Assembly (NCBI GenBank): GCA_046594915.1
Contig: JBKJRC010000006.1
Span: 186,001-250,000, forward strand
DNA from: Methylotenera_A sp046594915
Lineage (GTDB): Bacteria; Pseudomonadota; Gammaproteobacteria; Burkholderiales; Methylophilaceae
Reading direction: 5' to 3'
DNA: 64,000 nucleotides
The notes below the pieces were generated by a model. The model saw only the letters and a list, made by a program, of their open reading frames with translations. It ran no database searches and was not told the DNA's origin. Positions 25,845 to 35,124 of this stretch are shown one piece after another (the first letter of the stretch is position 1; each line of letters opens with the position of its first letter). The position numbers and the translations under genes are program-made.

Positions 25845-27032
25845 TTGAAACCGCATTCCATCTTTTTAGTGTATGTGCTGGCAAGCTTGGCTGCGCTTGC
25901 GCCTTTTGCCATTGATACTTATTTGCCCGCATTTCACGCCATGGGTGCCGATTTAAACGCATCGGATTTGCATATTCAGCAAAGCTTAACGGTTTATTTG
26001 CTGCCATATGCGTTAATGACGTTGTGGCATGGTGCGATTTCGGATGCGATTGGTCGCATTACCACCATTAAATGGGGCTTGAGCATTTTTGTGCTGGCTT
26101 CAATTGGCTGTGCGTTTGCGCCCAATGTAGAAACGCTGTGGTTTTTTAGAGCCTTGCAAGGCGCAAGCGGCGGGGCTGGTAATACGGTTGCGCGCGCCAT
26201 GGTGCGCGATTTGTTTGAAGGCGCAGCCGCACAAAGAGTAATGGCGACTGTGCAAATGCTATTTGGAATTGCGCCTGCAGTGGCGCCGATTATCGGCGGT
26301 TTTTTGCTGGGCATTCATTGGCAGGCGATATTTGTTTTTTTGGCAATTTATGCAGGCATCACTTTGTGGGCGGCCGTCACCTTTTTACCCGAAACCATGC
26401 CGCCAGAAAAGCGCTTAAAATTATCGACAAAAAATGTGTTAAGTAGTTATAAAACCACCTTCGGCGATGCTGAATTTGCCAAACTTGGCATAACAATTGG
26501 TGCCTGTTTCTCGGCTTTTTTTGTGTATGTATTAGCTAGCCCAGTGTTTTTGGGCAAACATTTAGGCTTAAACCCGCAACAATATGCCTATTTATTTATA
26601 CCCACGGTTTGCGGCATGGTCATCGGCTCTTATCTGGCCAAGTATGCTGCTGGAAAATACGCTGCAAAAAAAGTGTTAAAACTGGCCTTTGCCTGGATGT
26701 CTACCATTGTGATTGCCAATATGATGGTTTGCTATTTTTTACCGTTAAATCCCGTTTTCAATATTTTGCCGATTGCATTATTTAATATAGGAATGGCCTT
26801 GGTGATGCCGATTATTTCACTGGCCGCGCTGGATCGCCATCCCAAAATTCGCGGCACAGCAGCCTCTGGCCAAGCGTTTATACAGATGCTGTTTTCAACA
26901 GTATCCGCAGGCTTGATAGTGCCTTTGGTGTGGGGTAGCGTGATGGGTTTGGCGATTGCAATGCTGGTTTATTTACTGATTGCGCTTTTGGTGATTAGCC
27001 AAACCCGCTTATGGAAAAGCGTAAAGATTTAG
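25845..27032 (+). CDS. Bcr/CflA family multidrug efflux transporter
   Basis: A 395-residue major facilitator protein with about 12 membrane segments, starting with TTG at 25845, 5 bp after the methyltransferase gene. The N-terminus LAPFAIDTYLPAFHAMG and the loop GAISDAIGRITTIKWG are characteristic of the Bcr/CflA drug:proton antiporters, as are RALQGASGGAGNTVARAMVRDLF and PAVAPIIGGFLL. Tight spacing suggests co-expression with the FkbM gene. Substrate not predictable. Confidence 0.88.
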   Translation: MKPHSIFLVYVLASLAALAPFAIDTYLPAFHAMGADLNASDLHIQQSLTVYLLPYALMTLWHGAISDAIGRITTIKWGLSIFVLASIGCAFAPNVETLWFFRALQGASGGAGNTVARAMVRDLFEGAAAQRVMATVQMLFGIAPAVAPIIGGFLLGIHWQAIFVFLAIYAGITLWAAVTFLPETMPPEKRLKLSTKNVLSSYKTTFGDAEFAKLGITIGACFSAFFVYVLASPVFLGKHLGLNPQQYAYLFIPTVCGMVIGSYLAKYAAGKYAAKKVLKLAFAWMSTIVIANMMVCYFLPLNPVFNILPIALFNIGMALVMPIISLAALDRHPKIRGTAASGQAFIQMLFSTVSAGLIVPLVWGSVMGLAIAMLVYLLIALLVISQTRLWKSVKI

Positions 27033-27053
27033 TATTTTGATGTATTTTAATGG

Positions 27054-27662
27054 TTAAGTCCGAGAGATTTTATCAATATTAACTTTACCAATATTGCCCA
27101 AAACTAGCTTGATGCCACGCCACAGTTTTGGCAACAACCAGAACATCAACACGATAAATCCGCACAACACGCCAATAAACACGGCGGGATGCATGAGAGC
27201 CAGCCAGCCACCCGTTATTAATAAGCCTTCTTCGCTAAAAGATGCCGCAATGTTGCTGCCTGGTTCTGGCGAAGTGTTAATCAGTGCGCGGCTACCGGCT
27301 TTGGTGGCATGTGTTGCACCTGCTAATGAGCCGCCAAGCAGTGCGCTAATGGTGGCAATCAGTGGGTCACTACTGTTAATCGCGCCCATCGCAAGCAATG
27401 CGCCAGCGGGAATGCGGATAAAAGTCTGAATGGAATCCCAAGCGCTGTCAATATACGGGATTTTATCCGCTAAAAACTCCATAACACACAACACACCAGC
27501 AATACTTAACACAATGGGATTGCTTAAAATTTCAAGTGTTTCAGGCAGATGAATAATGTCAAATTTGGCTAAAATGCCCACAACAAATACCGTGAAATAT
27601 AAGCGCAATCCGCTCGCCCAACTTAACCCGCCAGCGAGTGCTAAATTCGAAATCATGTCCAT
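27054..27662 (-). CDS. DUF4126 membrane protein
   Basis: A 202-residue integral membrane protein with about five hydrophobic segments. The N-terminal GGLSWASGLRLYFTVFVVG and central FLADKIPYIDSAWDSIQTFIRIPAGALLA match the DUF4126 family of uncharacterised inner-membrane proteins. It is convergent with the exporter gene (21-bp gap) and follows the YgjP-type gene on the minus strand. No function is known. Confidence 0.82.
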   Translation of the reverse strand: MDMISNLALAGGLSWASGLRLYFTVFVVGILAKFDIIHLPETLEILSNPIVLSIAGVLCVMEFLADKIPYIDSAWDSIQTFIRIPAGALLAMGAINSSDPLIATISALLGGSLAGATHATKAGSRALINTSPEPGSNIAASFSEEGLLITGGWLALMHPAVFIGVLCGFIVLMFWLLPKLWRGIKLVLGNIGKVNIDKISRT

Positions 27663-27726
27663 TTTGCTAAGTTAGCATAAAATAAAAGGCCTGCAAAACT
27701 GAATTGATGATAACTGTTGATTGATA

Positions 27727-28254
27727 TTATTGGCTGTTTTTCCACAGTAAATACACGCGACAATCAAATTCTAATTGGTGGTAATCGCGCTCCATGTGCT
27801 GGCACAATTGATAAAAGGCTTTGTCGTGATTGCGCTCTTTTAAATGCGCTAATTCGTGTACTACAATCATGCGCAAAAACGCAGCAGGCGCAGCTTTAAA
27901 AAAAGAAGATATTTTGATTTCTTTTTTCGCTTTTAATCTGCCGCCTTGCACGCGTGATATCGCGGTATTGAGTCCCAGCGCATGATGATCAATACTTAAT
28001 CGATTGTCAAAATGCGCTTTATTCAGCAACGGTGCGTTACGCAGGAATGTTTGTTTTAGCTCATTGCAATAGGTATATAGCGCTTTATCGGTTTGTACCA
28101 GATGTGGCTGGGCATAGCGTTCAGCGATATAATCGCCCAGTTTCCCCAGCGCTTGCAGCTGCCTGACTTGCATTTGCAAGGCGGTTGGATAATGCTGCAA
28201 AAATGGGAGCGGTGCTGTCATGTGGTTTAAATTAAATAAGTAGTCTTCAAGCAA
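27727..28254 (-). CDS. YgjP-like metallopeptidase (M48-type, DUF45)
   Basis: A 175-residue cytoplasmic protein with the zinc motif VVHELAHLKERNHDKAFY near residue 137, in which HELAH plus the downstream His of the NH pair form the expected metal site of the YgjP/DUF45 family. It is shorter than the usual ~230 residues at the N-terminus but the catalytic half is complete. Members are predicted metal-dependent hydrolases of unknown substrate. It lies downstream of fdxA behind a terminator. Confidence 0.85.
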   Translation of the reverse strand: MLEDYLFNLNHMTAPLPFLQHYPTALQMQVRQLQALGKLGDYIAERYAQPHLVQTDKALYTYCNELKQTFLRNAPLLNKAHFDNRLSIDHHALGLNTAISRVQGGRLKAKKEIKISSFFKAAPAAFLRMIVVHELAHLKERNHDKAFYQLCQHMERDYHQLEFDCRVYLLWKNSQ

Positions 28255-28280
28255 AAAAGGGATGCTTCCGCATCCCTTTT
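28255..28280 (-). terminator. Terminator downstream of fdxA
   Basis: AAAAGGGATGC, loop TTCC and GCATCCCTTTT form a perfect hairpin. On the minus strand it is followed by T6, so it should end the fdxA message just before the YgjP-type gene start at 28254; the plus-strand T4 tract is weaker. Confidence 0.85.
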
Positions 28281-28294
28281 AAATTTTAATAGGG

Positions 28295-28618
28295 CTATTC
28301 GATTAATAATTCCAGCTTGCCGGGCACGCCATTCATGGCCTCTGCATCCTCAAGTCCAGGTTTTCGCGAAGTGATCACTGGCCAAATTTTCGCCAAACGC
28401 GCGTTTAAGGCGATAAATTCTTGCTGATCTGCTGGCACATCATCTTCAGCAAAAATCGCTTCAGCAGGACATTCCGCAACGCATAGCGTGCAATCGATGC
28501 ATTCATCAGGATTAATCGCTAAAAAATTAGGCCCTTCAACAAAACAATCCACTGGGCACACATCTACACAATCGGTAAATTTGCACTGAATACAGTTTTC
28601 GGTGACTACATACGTCAT
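28295..28618 (-). CDS. fdxA: 7Fe ferredoxin FdxA
   Basis: A 107-residue ferredoxin with one [3Fe-4S] and one [4Fe-4S] cluster expected from the pattern CIQCKFTDCVDVCPVDCF and CIDCTLCVAECPAEAI. The C-terminal extension to ~107 residues is typical of the FdxA type. It follows cysN on the same strand, 82 bp away through a duplicated spacer, and is a possible electron donor for the sulfite reductase; that link is inferred from position only. Confidence 0.95.
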   Translation of the reverse strand: MTYVVTENCIQCKFTDCVDVCPVDCFVEGPNFLAINPDECIDCTLCVAECPAEAIFAEDDVPADQQEFIALNARLAKIWPVITSRKPGLEDAEAMNGVPGKLELLIE

Positions 28619-28643
28619 ATCTATTCCTTGGTTTACATCTATT

Positions 28644-28677
28644 TAAAGTTCAAGTCTTGTTAAAGTTCAAGCCTTGT
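28644..28677 (-). repeat. Two 17-bp tandem units between cysN and fdxA
   Basis: 28644-28660 (taaagttcaagtcttgt) and 28661-28677 differ at one position of 17. They occupy the cysN-fdxA spacer ahead of the fdxA ribosome binding region. Confidence 0.85.
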
Positions 28678-28700
28678 TTAATTTTAATCGTTTTTTAAAT

Positions 28701-29999
28701 TTATACAATCATGCCAGCGCCGACCGTATTATTGGTACTTTCATCAATCACAATAAATGCGCCTGTCGCGCGGTTGATATTGTAACTATCCACCATTAAC
28801 GGCTGCGCGAGTTTAAAATTAATGCGTGCAATGTCATTCATTTTGAGCTCACTAGCTGCTTGTTGCTCTAGCGTATTTACATCCACTTTATAGGCAATGC
28901 TAGCAATTTTTGCTTTGGATTCACGCGTAGTATGTCGAATAATATAGGTTCTTGCTGGTGACATCGGCGTTTCGGATAGCCAGCATACAAACGCCTCGAT
29001 TTTTTTAACCGGCTGAATTGCACTACCAGTTTTAACAATCATATCGCCGCGTGAAGTATCGATTTCGTCTTCTAGTAATAAAGTCACGCTTTGCTCAGTT
29101 TGCGCGCTTTGTAATGGTAAGTCACCAATTTGAATCGCTTTTACCTTTGATTGATAACCGTTTGGCAACACTGTTACAGCGTCGCCAACCGCAATATTGC
29201 CGCTTTCAATGCGGCCCATAAAGCCTCTAAAGTCGTGTAAATCGGCATCAGCGCTGGCGTGCGGCCTACACACGAATTGCACAGGAAAACGGAACTCTTC
29301 GTCAATATCTACATGCGCAGCAGGCGCAGCTTCCAGCATTTCAAGCAGCGTTTTGCCTGAATACCAAGGCATATTTTCCAAACGATCCACCAACATGTCG
29401 CCGTTTAATGCAGACATGGGGATAAAGCGAATTTCTCTGGATTGTGCAAAACCGATTTCAGTGGCAAAAGCTAGGTAGTCGGCACAAATCTTGTCATAAA
29501 TTGCTTGGTCGTAATTCACCAAATCCATTTTGTTTACTGCCACTACAATGTGTTGAATGCCGACCAAATGCGCCAAATAACTATGGCGACGCGTTTGAGT
29601 GAGCACACCACGGCGTGCATCAATCAAAATAATGGCTAAATTGGCAGTAGATGCCGCAGTCACCATATTGCGCGTATATTGCTCATGGCCAGGCGCATCG
29701 GCGATAATATATTTGCGTGTGCCAGTGCTGAAATAGCGATAGGCAACATCAATGGTTATGCCTTGCTCGCGCTCCGCTTGAAGACCATCCGTTAGTAGCG
29801 ATAAATCGACCGCTTCCATGCCACGTTTTTTGGACGTATTTGAAATTTGCGTGAGCGTATCGGCCAAAATAGTTTTGGTATCAAATAGTAAGCGGCCAAT
29901 CAGCGTGCTTTTACCGTCATCGACAGAGCCGCAGGTCATAAAGCGCAACAGGCTATCATTATTATTGTTGGTAATAAGTGTTGAATTAGTGCTGCTCAT
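28701..29999 (-). CDS. cysN: Sulfate adenylyltransferase GTPase subunit CysN
   Basis: A 432-residue EF-Tu-like GTPase that drives adenylylsulfate (APS) formation by CysD. The P-loop GSVDDGKST is at residues 24-32, the DAPGHEQY switch and NKMDLV specificity motif follow. The protein ends after the beta-barrel domains; there is no fused CysC kinase. It overlaps the cysD stop in a TAATG junction. Confidence 0.97.
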   Translation of the reverse strand: MSSTNSTLITNNNNDSLLRFMTCGSVDDGKSTLIGRLLFDTKTILADTLTQISNTSKKRGMEAVDLSLLTDGLQAEREQGITIDVAYRYFSTGTRKYIIADAPGHEQYTRNMVTAASTANLAIILIDARRGVLTQTRRHSYLAHLVGIQHIVVAVNKMDLVNYDQAIYDKICADYLAFATEIGFAQSREIRFIPMSALNGDMLVDRLENMPWYSGKTLLEMLEAAPAAHVDIDEEFRFPVQFVCRPHASADADLHDFRGFMGRIESGNIAVGDAVTVLPNGYQSKVKAIQIGDLPLQSAQTEQSVTLLLEDEIDTSRGDMIVKTGSAIQPVKKIEAFVCWLSETPMSPARTYIIRHTTRESKAKIASIAYKVDVNTLEQQAASELKMNDIARINFKLAQPLMVDSYNINRATGAFIVIDESTNNTVGAGMIV

Positions 30000-30940
30000 T
30001 AGAAATAGCCTTCTTTTTTGCGTTGTTCCATACTGGCGTCACTTGTTTGGTCGTCCAAGCGCGTTGCCCCACGCTCAGTAATGGTCGTGGTGGCCGTTTC
30101 TAGCACAATTTTACTGACGGTATCTGCATCTGAAATCACAGGTGCGGTACAAGTAATATCGCCCACCGTTCTAAAACGCACTTGCATATTGATGATTGTT
30201 TCACCATTTTTAGGTTGATTAATCACTTCACCATCGGCTAATTTCACATTGGCGGGCATCATGGCGCCACCGCGCATAATGATGTCGCGATTGTGCGCAA
30301 AATAAATGCTGGGTAATTGTAAATTTTCGCGCTCAATATACTGCCACACATCCATTTCTGTCCAATTGGATATTGGGAAAGCGCGAATATTTTCACCTTT
30401 GTGACTGCGCGCGTTATATAAATTCCATAATTCAGGGCGCTGATTTTTTGGATCCCATTGTCCAAATTCATCGCGGAAACTCATGATGCGTTCTTTGGCG
30501 CGCGCTTTTTCTTCATCACGCCGTGCGCCGCCAATACAGCAATCAAAGCTAAAATCTTCAATTGCTTCTAATAAAGTCACGGATTGATGTTTATTGCGCG
30601 GCTCGTCCGGCGTTTTTAAAACTACCGTGCCGCGCCGCATTGAATCTTCTACATTGCGCACAATCAGGCGTTCACCCAATTCGGCGGCGCGCTGATCTCT
30701 GAAATCAATCACTTCTTGATAATTGTGGCCAGTATCAATGTGCATTAACGGGAATGGAAAGCGGCCTGGACGAAAAGCTTTTTCTGCCAGACGCAAAATG
30801 CACAGTGAGTCTTTGCCGCCGGAAAACAGCAAAACAGGGTTGCTGCATTGCCCTGCAACTTCACGCAAAATGTGAATTGCTTCGGCTTCTAGCCAATCGA
30901 GATGTGATAATGGCTGATGTTTATTAGTTAACATATTCAA
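29999..30940 (-). CDS. cysD: Sulfate adenylyltransferase subunit CysD
   Basis: A 313-residue PP-loop ATP pyrophosphatase forming APS from ATP and sulfate. The PP motif LLFSGGKDSLCILRLAEKA is near residue 38, and the GGARRDEEKARAKERI block and C-terminal TERGATRLDDQ are typical. It lies between cysH and cysN and shares an overlapping stop/start with cysN. Confidence 0.97.
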   Translation of the reverse strand: MNMLTNKHQPLSHLDWLEAEAIHILREVAGQCSNPVLLFSGGKDSLCILRLAEKAFRPGRFPFPLMHIDTGHNYQEVIDFRDQRAAELGERLIVRNVEDSMRRGTVVLKTPDEPRNKHQSVTLLEAIEDFSFDCCIGGARRDEEKARAKERIMSFRDEFGQWDPKNQRPELWNLYNARSHKGENIRAFPISNWTEMDVWQYIERENLQLPSIYFAHNRDIIMRGGAMMPANVKLADGEVINQPKNGETIINMQVRFRTVGDITCTAPVISDADTVSKIVLETATTTITERGATRLDDQTSDASMEQRKKEGYF

Positions 30941-30988
30941 TAAGTTGTAATTTGTGTTTAAAGTAATTTATAGATTTTAATGTTAAGT

Positions 30989-31744
30989 TCATTTAACATG
31001 TAATCCACATTCTTTGTTGGTCGGGTCTTCCCACCACCAACGGCCAGCGCGCACATCTTCGCCCATTGCAATCGCACGCGTACAGGGCGCACAGCCAATG
31101 CTGGGATAAAACTGGTCATGCAATTGATTGTATGGCACATCGTTTAAACGAATATAGGCCCAAACCTCGGCTTCTGACCAATCACTTAACGGGTTGAATT
31201 TCTCAATGTTATTTGCCGCATCAAATTCGCGCACGGGTAAACTTGCGCGCGTCGTGGCTTGCGCAGCACGCATGCCAGTAATCCAGGCTTTTTTGCCGTT
31301 AAGTGCGCGTTGCAAAGGCTCTACCTTGCGCATGTGACAACAGCTTTTACGTAATTCAATCGACTCATAAAAAGCGTTAATGCCATTGGTTTTAACATAA
31401 AACTCAACCGTTGATGTTTGCGGAAAAAACACATTTAACTTGGTGTGATATTTTTGCTCAGTTTTTGCCATTAAGTCGTAGGTTTCCACCGGTAAACGGC
31501 CTGTATCTAACGAAAAAATCTCAATTGGTAATTGATTTTGCAAGATGATATCCGTTAACACCATGTCTTCTGCACCAAAACTGTTGGCGAAAGTAATCGG
31601 ATTTAATTCGCTGCTGGCGGCTTTTAATAAAGCCAACACTTCGGTTGATTTTGCGTGTACGCTGGCTTGCAAGGTATCGGTCAGTAAAGGCGATGTCGCA
31701 GGATTAGATGCGGCAGGTTTTAAAAATGACACTTCACCTGCCAT
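30989..31744 (-). CDS. cysH: Adenylylsulfate (APS) reductase-type CysH
   Basis: A 251-residue thiol-dependent reductase. Two cysteine pairs, KSCCHMRKVEP and GCAPCTRAI, show the [4Fe-4S] cluster found in APS-reducing CysH; the C-terminal ECGLH holds the catalytic cysteine. No CysC-type APS kinase is present in the cluster, which fits direct APS reduction rather than PAPS. The N-terminus includes the PP-loop-like SFGAEDMVL block. The start overlaps the DUF934 stop (TAATG). Confidence 0.93.
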   Translation of the reverse strand: MAGEVSFLKPAASNPATSPLLTDTLQASVHAKSTEVLALLKAASSELNPITFANSFGAEDMVLTDIILQNQLPIEIFSLDTGRLPVETYDLMAKTEQKYHTKLNVFFPQTSTVEFYVKTNGINAFYESIELRKSCCHMRKVEPLQRALNGKKAWITGMRAAQATTRASLPVREFDAANNIEKFNPLSDWSEAEVWAYIRLNDVPYNQLHDQFYPSIGCAPCTRAIAMGEDVRAGRWWWEDPTNKECGLHVK

Positions 31745-32361
31745 TAGCCAGCCCTGTTATAACGGGTAAAAACTGGCCGCGGCTCGTCTACTGCACCTTG
31801 ATAGGGAATGCTAAAGTCGTGCAGACTTGCCAGCGCCTCTTCGGCAGAACGATCGGCACGAATTAAATAGCTGGTGAAGCCGCTGCGTTTTAAAAAAAAC
31901 AGCTGGTCACGCAACACATCACCAATTGCGCGTAATTCATTTTTAAAGCCATAGCGCGTACGCAGTAAGGTGCCTAATGAGAAAATACGGCCATCGGCAA
32001 AACGTTCTACATGCACGGCAATTATGGAGAGGACGTTCAAATCAGATTGATTTTCAACTAAATCTGCCAGCACTTCATGCGTATCAAGCCATACGCCAAT
32101 TTCGCCCTTTACAATACGTGTTGCAAGTTCGTTTTGACGCGCAATAAACACGCTTAAGGGCACAATCACATTGCCAGTGGTGGGAATTACGGTTTCTGCG
32201 ATTTGCATGTCAGTTACAGTGTCTTCGCCTGTTAACTTGAATAACACCACTTTGCCCGCCTGTTTACGTGCTTCTACATTGCTGGCGGGCAGTTGCACGG
32301 TTAACCAAGCATTTTCTACAATATGCGCGACATGGTTATTAAGTTGAATTAAATTGCTCAT
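31744..32361 (-). CDS. DUF934 sulfur assimilation protein
   Basis: A 205-residue protein with the DUF934 features DGRIFSLGTLLRTRYGFKNELRAIGDVLRDQLFFLKRSGF. Genes of this family sit between cysI and cysH in many Beta- and Gammaproteobacteria, and it is presumed to be an accessory protein of sulfite reduction, with no defined biochemical role. It overlaps cysI (ATGA) and cysH (TAATG), so all three are translationally coupled. Confidence 0.9.
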   Translation of the reverse strand: MSNLIQLNNHVAHIVENAWLTVQLPASNVEARKQAGKVVLFKLTGEDTVTDMQIAETVIPTTGNVIVPLSVFIARQNELATRIVKGEIGVWLDTHEVLADLVENQSDLNVLSIIAVHVERFADGRIFSLGTLLRTRYGFKNELRAIGDVLRDQLFFLKRSGFTSYLIRADRSAEEALASLHDFSIPYQGAVDEPRPVFTRYNRAG

Positions 32362-34061
32362 GCTGAAACTGCTTCTGAGTTTGCGGTTAATACTTTGTGA
32401 TCACTTATATCTTTGTTATATATGTGCGCTTTAAATGGCGTAATGCCTAATCTTCGCACCGTATCAATAAAGCGTTCTTCAAGCGTGCGTTCTTTGATAT
32501 AGACATCAATGAGCTTTTGCACCACGCCGGGCATTTCTTCTGCAGAAAACGAAGGCCCAATCACCGTGCCAAGACTGGCATCATTGCCTTGTTTACCGCC
32601 AATTGATACTTGATACCACTCAGAACCGTCCTTATCGACGCCCAAAATACCAATATGACCCACATGATGATGGCCGCAGGCGTTCATGCAGCCCGAAATA
32701 TTCAGTTCGAGTTCGCCAATATCATGCAAATAATCCAGATTATCAAACTGCATCTGAATCGCTTCGGCAATCGGGATGCTTTTTGCGTTGGCCAGCGAGC
32801 AAAAATCGCCACCCGGGCAGCAGATAATATCCGTTAGCAAACCAACATTTGGCGTAGCCAAACCTGCAGCACGCGCTTTTTGCCATAAGGCGAATAAATC
32901 AGCCAATTTAACGTCGGCTAAAATCAAGTTTTGCTCATGTGAAACACGTAATTCGCCAAAGCTATATTGCTCGGCTAAATCGGCAACGGTGTGCATTTGC
33001 GCAGATGTTGCATCACCTGGCGCTTTGCCATGTGGTTTTAATGATAATGTGACAGCACGATAGCCAGCTTGTTTGTGTGCATGTGTGCAGCGTTTTACCC
33101 AGGCAGAAAAAGCAGAGTTAGTGGCAATTGCCGCATCAAAGCCAGCATCATTTGCAGCTAAGTTTTCATACGGCATTGCTGCAAAATGTTTGCCAACTCG
33201 GGTTAACTCTGCCGCAGTGATGGTATTTGGTGCATCTTTTAAGTGCGCCCATTCTGCTTCTACTTGATTTTTAAATTCTTCAATGCCCAGCGCTTTAACC
33301 AAAATTTTGATGCGCGCTTTAAAAGCATTATCACGTCTGCCGTGCAGATTATAGGTGCGAACAATTGCTTCGCAGTAAGTTAACGCATGTTGCCATTCCA
33401 AATGCTCGCGAATTACCGAACCTAAAATTGGCGTGCGACCCAAGCCGCCGCCTACCCAAACTTTAATCGCCACTTTATGTTCAGTGTCGAGATAAAATTC
33501 CATACCAATATCATGCGCTTGCACAACAGAACGATCTTGTTTGGTGCCCGAAACCGCAATTTTAAATTTGCGCGGTAACAAGGCAAATTCAGGGTGAAAC
33601 GTACTCCATTGGCGCATAATTTCTGCCATCGTGCGCGGATCAATCACCTCATCAGGCGCAATGCCGGCGAATTGGTCGGTGGTAATGTTGCGAATACAGT
33701 TGCCAGAAGTTTGAATGGCGTGCATTTCAACCGTGGCAAGTTCAGCCAGAATATCGGGCACTTCTTCTAATTTAGGCCAATTAAGCTGCAAGTTTTGCCG
33801 TGTGCTGAAATGACCGTAGTCTTTGTCGTACTTGTTGGCAATGTCGCCTAATTTATGCAATTGCTTACTAGAAAGCATGCCGTAAGGCACCGCGATGCGT
33901 AGCATGGGCGCATGGCGTTGGATATATAAGCCATTTTGTAGGCGCAAAGGGCGAAATTCTTCCTCGCTTAATTCGCCCGCTAAGTAACGGCGCGTCTGAT
34001 CGCGATACTGCGTTACGCGTTCGTTCACTAATTGTTGATCTATTGCATCGTATTTATACAT
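32358..34061 (-). CDS. cysI: Assimilatory sulfite reductase, siroheme hemoprotein
   Basis: A 567-residue siroheme/[4Fe-4S] reductase that reduces sulfite to sulfide. The paired cysteine motifs CCPGGDFCSLA and ISGCMNACGHHHVGHIG bind the coupled cluster, and the N-terminal HAPMLRIAVPYGMLSSKQL and QTSGNCIRNIT blocks bind siroheme. Nitrite reductases share this fold; the surrounding cysH/D/N genes decide for sulfite. No CysJ flavoprotein is nearby, so electrons probably come from ferredoxin or a distant reductase. Confidence 0.92.
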   Translation of the reverse strand: MYKYDAIDQQLVNERVTQYRDQTRRYLAGELSEEEFRPLRLQNGLYIQRHAPMLRIAVPYGMLSSKQLHKLGDIANKYDKDYGHFSTRQNLQLNWPKLEEVPDILAELATVEMHAIQTSGNCIRNITTDQFAGIAPDEVIDPRTMAEIMRQWSTFHPEFALLPRKFKIAVSGTKQDRSVVQAHDIGMEFYLDTEHKVAIKVWVGGGLGRTPILGSVIREHLEWQHALTYCEAIVRTYNLHGRRDNAFKARIKILVKALGIEEFKNQVEAEWAHLKDAPNTITAAELTRVGKHFAAMPYENLAANDAGFDAAIATNSAFSAWVKRCTHAHKQAGYRAVTLSLKPHGKAPGDATSAQMHTVADLAEQYSFGELRVSHEQNLILADVKLADLFALWQKARAAGLATPNVGLLTDIICCPGGDFCSLANAKSIPIAEAIQMQFDNLDYLHDIGELELNISGCMNACGHHHVGHIGILGVDKDGSEWYQVSIGGKQGNDASLGTVIGPSFSAEEMPGVVQKLIDVYIKERTLEERFIDTVRRLGITPFKAHIYNKDISDHKVLTANSEAVSA

Positions 34062-34129
34062 AAATTTGCTTGTTTTGTTACAACCTAAAAACTTAACCCA
34101 ATATTTTAATCTAAATATGGGTTTAATTC

Positions 34130-34156
34130 AAAAAGCCATTCTCATTTAGGCTTTTT
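34130..34156 (-). terminator. Terminator overlapping the end of the TSUP permease gene
   Basis: AAAAAGCC (34130-34137) and GGCTTTTT (34149-34156) form a perfect 8-bp stem around 11 nt that include the permease stop codon; read on the minus strand it ends in a T5 run. A second hairpin with one bulge (34095-34123) follows before cysI. Both would separate the permease from cysI expression. Confidence 0.6.
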
Positions 34157-35006
34157 TAAAGCCCAATTGTTTCAATGCCATTAAAAATAATAGAATAGAA
34201 ATACCGATTAACTGGTTAATTTCTGGGAAGGCCAATTTTTGGCCAACATAGACTAAAATTAAAGCCAGCAAGGTGCGTACCCAATGTTCTGCCACTTTTG
34301 CGCTTAAGTGGCTGCCAATCCAAATACCTGGAATTGAACCAATTAACAAAGTACCTAATAAACTGTAATCTACAGTGCCTAAACTGGCGTGGCCTAAGCC
34401 TGCAACCAATGTTAACGGTACGGCATGTGCAACATCGGTGCCAACAATTCTAGTAATAGAAATTTTAGGATACAAAATAAGTAAGGCGGTAACGCCCAAC
34501 GCACCCGCGCCGACTGAGGTTAGCGTCACCAAAAAGCCCAAAATTATGCCCAAAATAATGGTTAAGGCGGGCGTATATTGTGGGTTGATCCAGTGCCCAG
34601 TTTTAGATAATTTGGCTAATTGATTGCGAAATAAAACCGATAGCGAAGTGAGCAGTAGTGCAATGCCTAGCCAAAATTTTATCCGATTAACCGCAAAATC
34701 AGATGCAATATCCATACCTCTTAAATACAGCACAGTGACGATAGAGGCAGGAATGCTGCCATAAGCCAGCAGGCGTACGATTTTCCAATCAATATTACCT
34801 AATTTGCCGTGCGCAAAAATACCCACACTTTTGGTGATGGACGCGTAGAGTAAATCGGTACCAACTGCTACCGCTGCTTTTACGTTAAAAAAGATCAGCA
34901 AAATTGGCGTCATCAGCGAGCCGCCGCCTACACCAGTTAGACCAACCAATAAACCGACTACGAATCCTGCGAATATGTAAAAAATAAAATCCACGCGTTT
35001 GCACAC
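34146..35006 (-). CDS. TSUP/TauE-SafE family permease
   Basis: A 286-residue membrane protein with about eight segments. The N-terminal FVVGLLVGLTGVGGGSLMTPILL and the repeat GFLVTLTSVGAGALGVTALLIL are the duplicated TSUP (DUF81) motif. Such permeases move sulfonates, sulfite or sulfate. The position upstream of cysI and divergent from cysB suggests it provides or exports a sulfur oxyanion for this pathway. The start listed is GTG at 35006; a second GTG at 34994 is as likely. Confidence 0.85.
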   Translation of the reverse strand: MCKRVDFIFYIFAGFVVGLLVGLTGVGGGSLMTPILLIFFNVKAAVAVGTDLLYASITKSVGIFAHGKLGNIDWKIVRLLAYGSIPASIVTVLYLRGMDIASDFAVNRIKFWLGIALLLTSLSVLFRNQLAKLSKTGHWINPQYTPALTIILGIILGFLVTLTSVGAGALGVTALLILYPKISITRIVGTDVAHAVPLTLVAGLGHASLGTVDYSLLGTLLIGSIPGIWIGSHLSAKVAEHWVRTLLALILVYVGQKLAFPEINQLIGISILLFLMALKQLGFKKA

Positions 35007-35124
35007 CCAAATGGTAGTAAAGATGCGTAATATAGCAGTAATTTATATAATCACTTAATAACACTTTATTATTTTGGTATATGATTTACTTATAATGAAT
35101 AATCTGAAGTTTAAGGATGTATAA
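35007..35124. promoter_or_regulatory. Divergent regulatory region TSUP permease / cysB
   Basis: A 118-bp AT-rich interval between divergent genes. TATAAT at 35091-35096 is a good -10 for cysB (start 35125) but no clear -35 is at 17 bp. CysB-type regulators normally bind such intervals; no palindromic site was evident by eye. Confidence 0.4.

Noticed and set aside
32358..34061. CysI as a nitrite reductase
   Set aside because: The fold is shared, but the overlapping DUF934, cysH, cysD and cysN genes and cysB point to sulfite.
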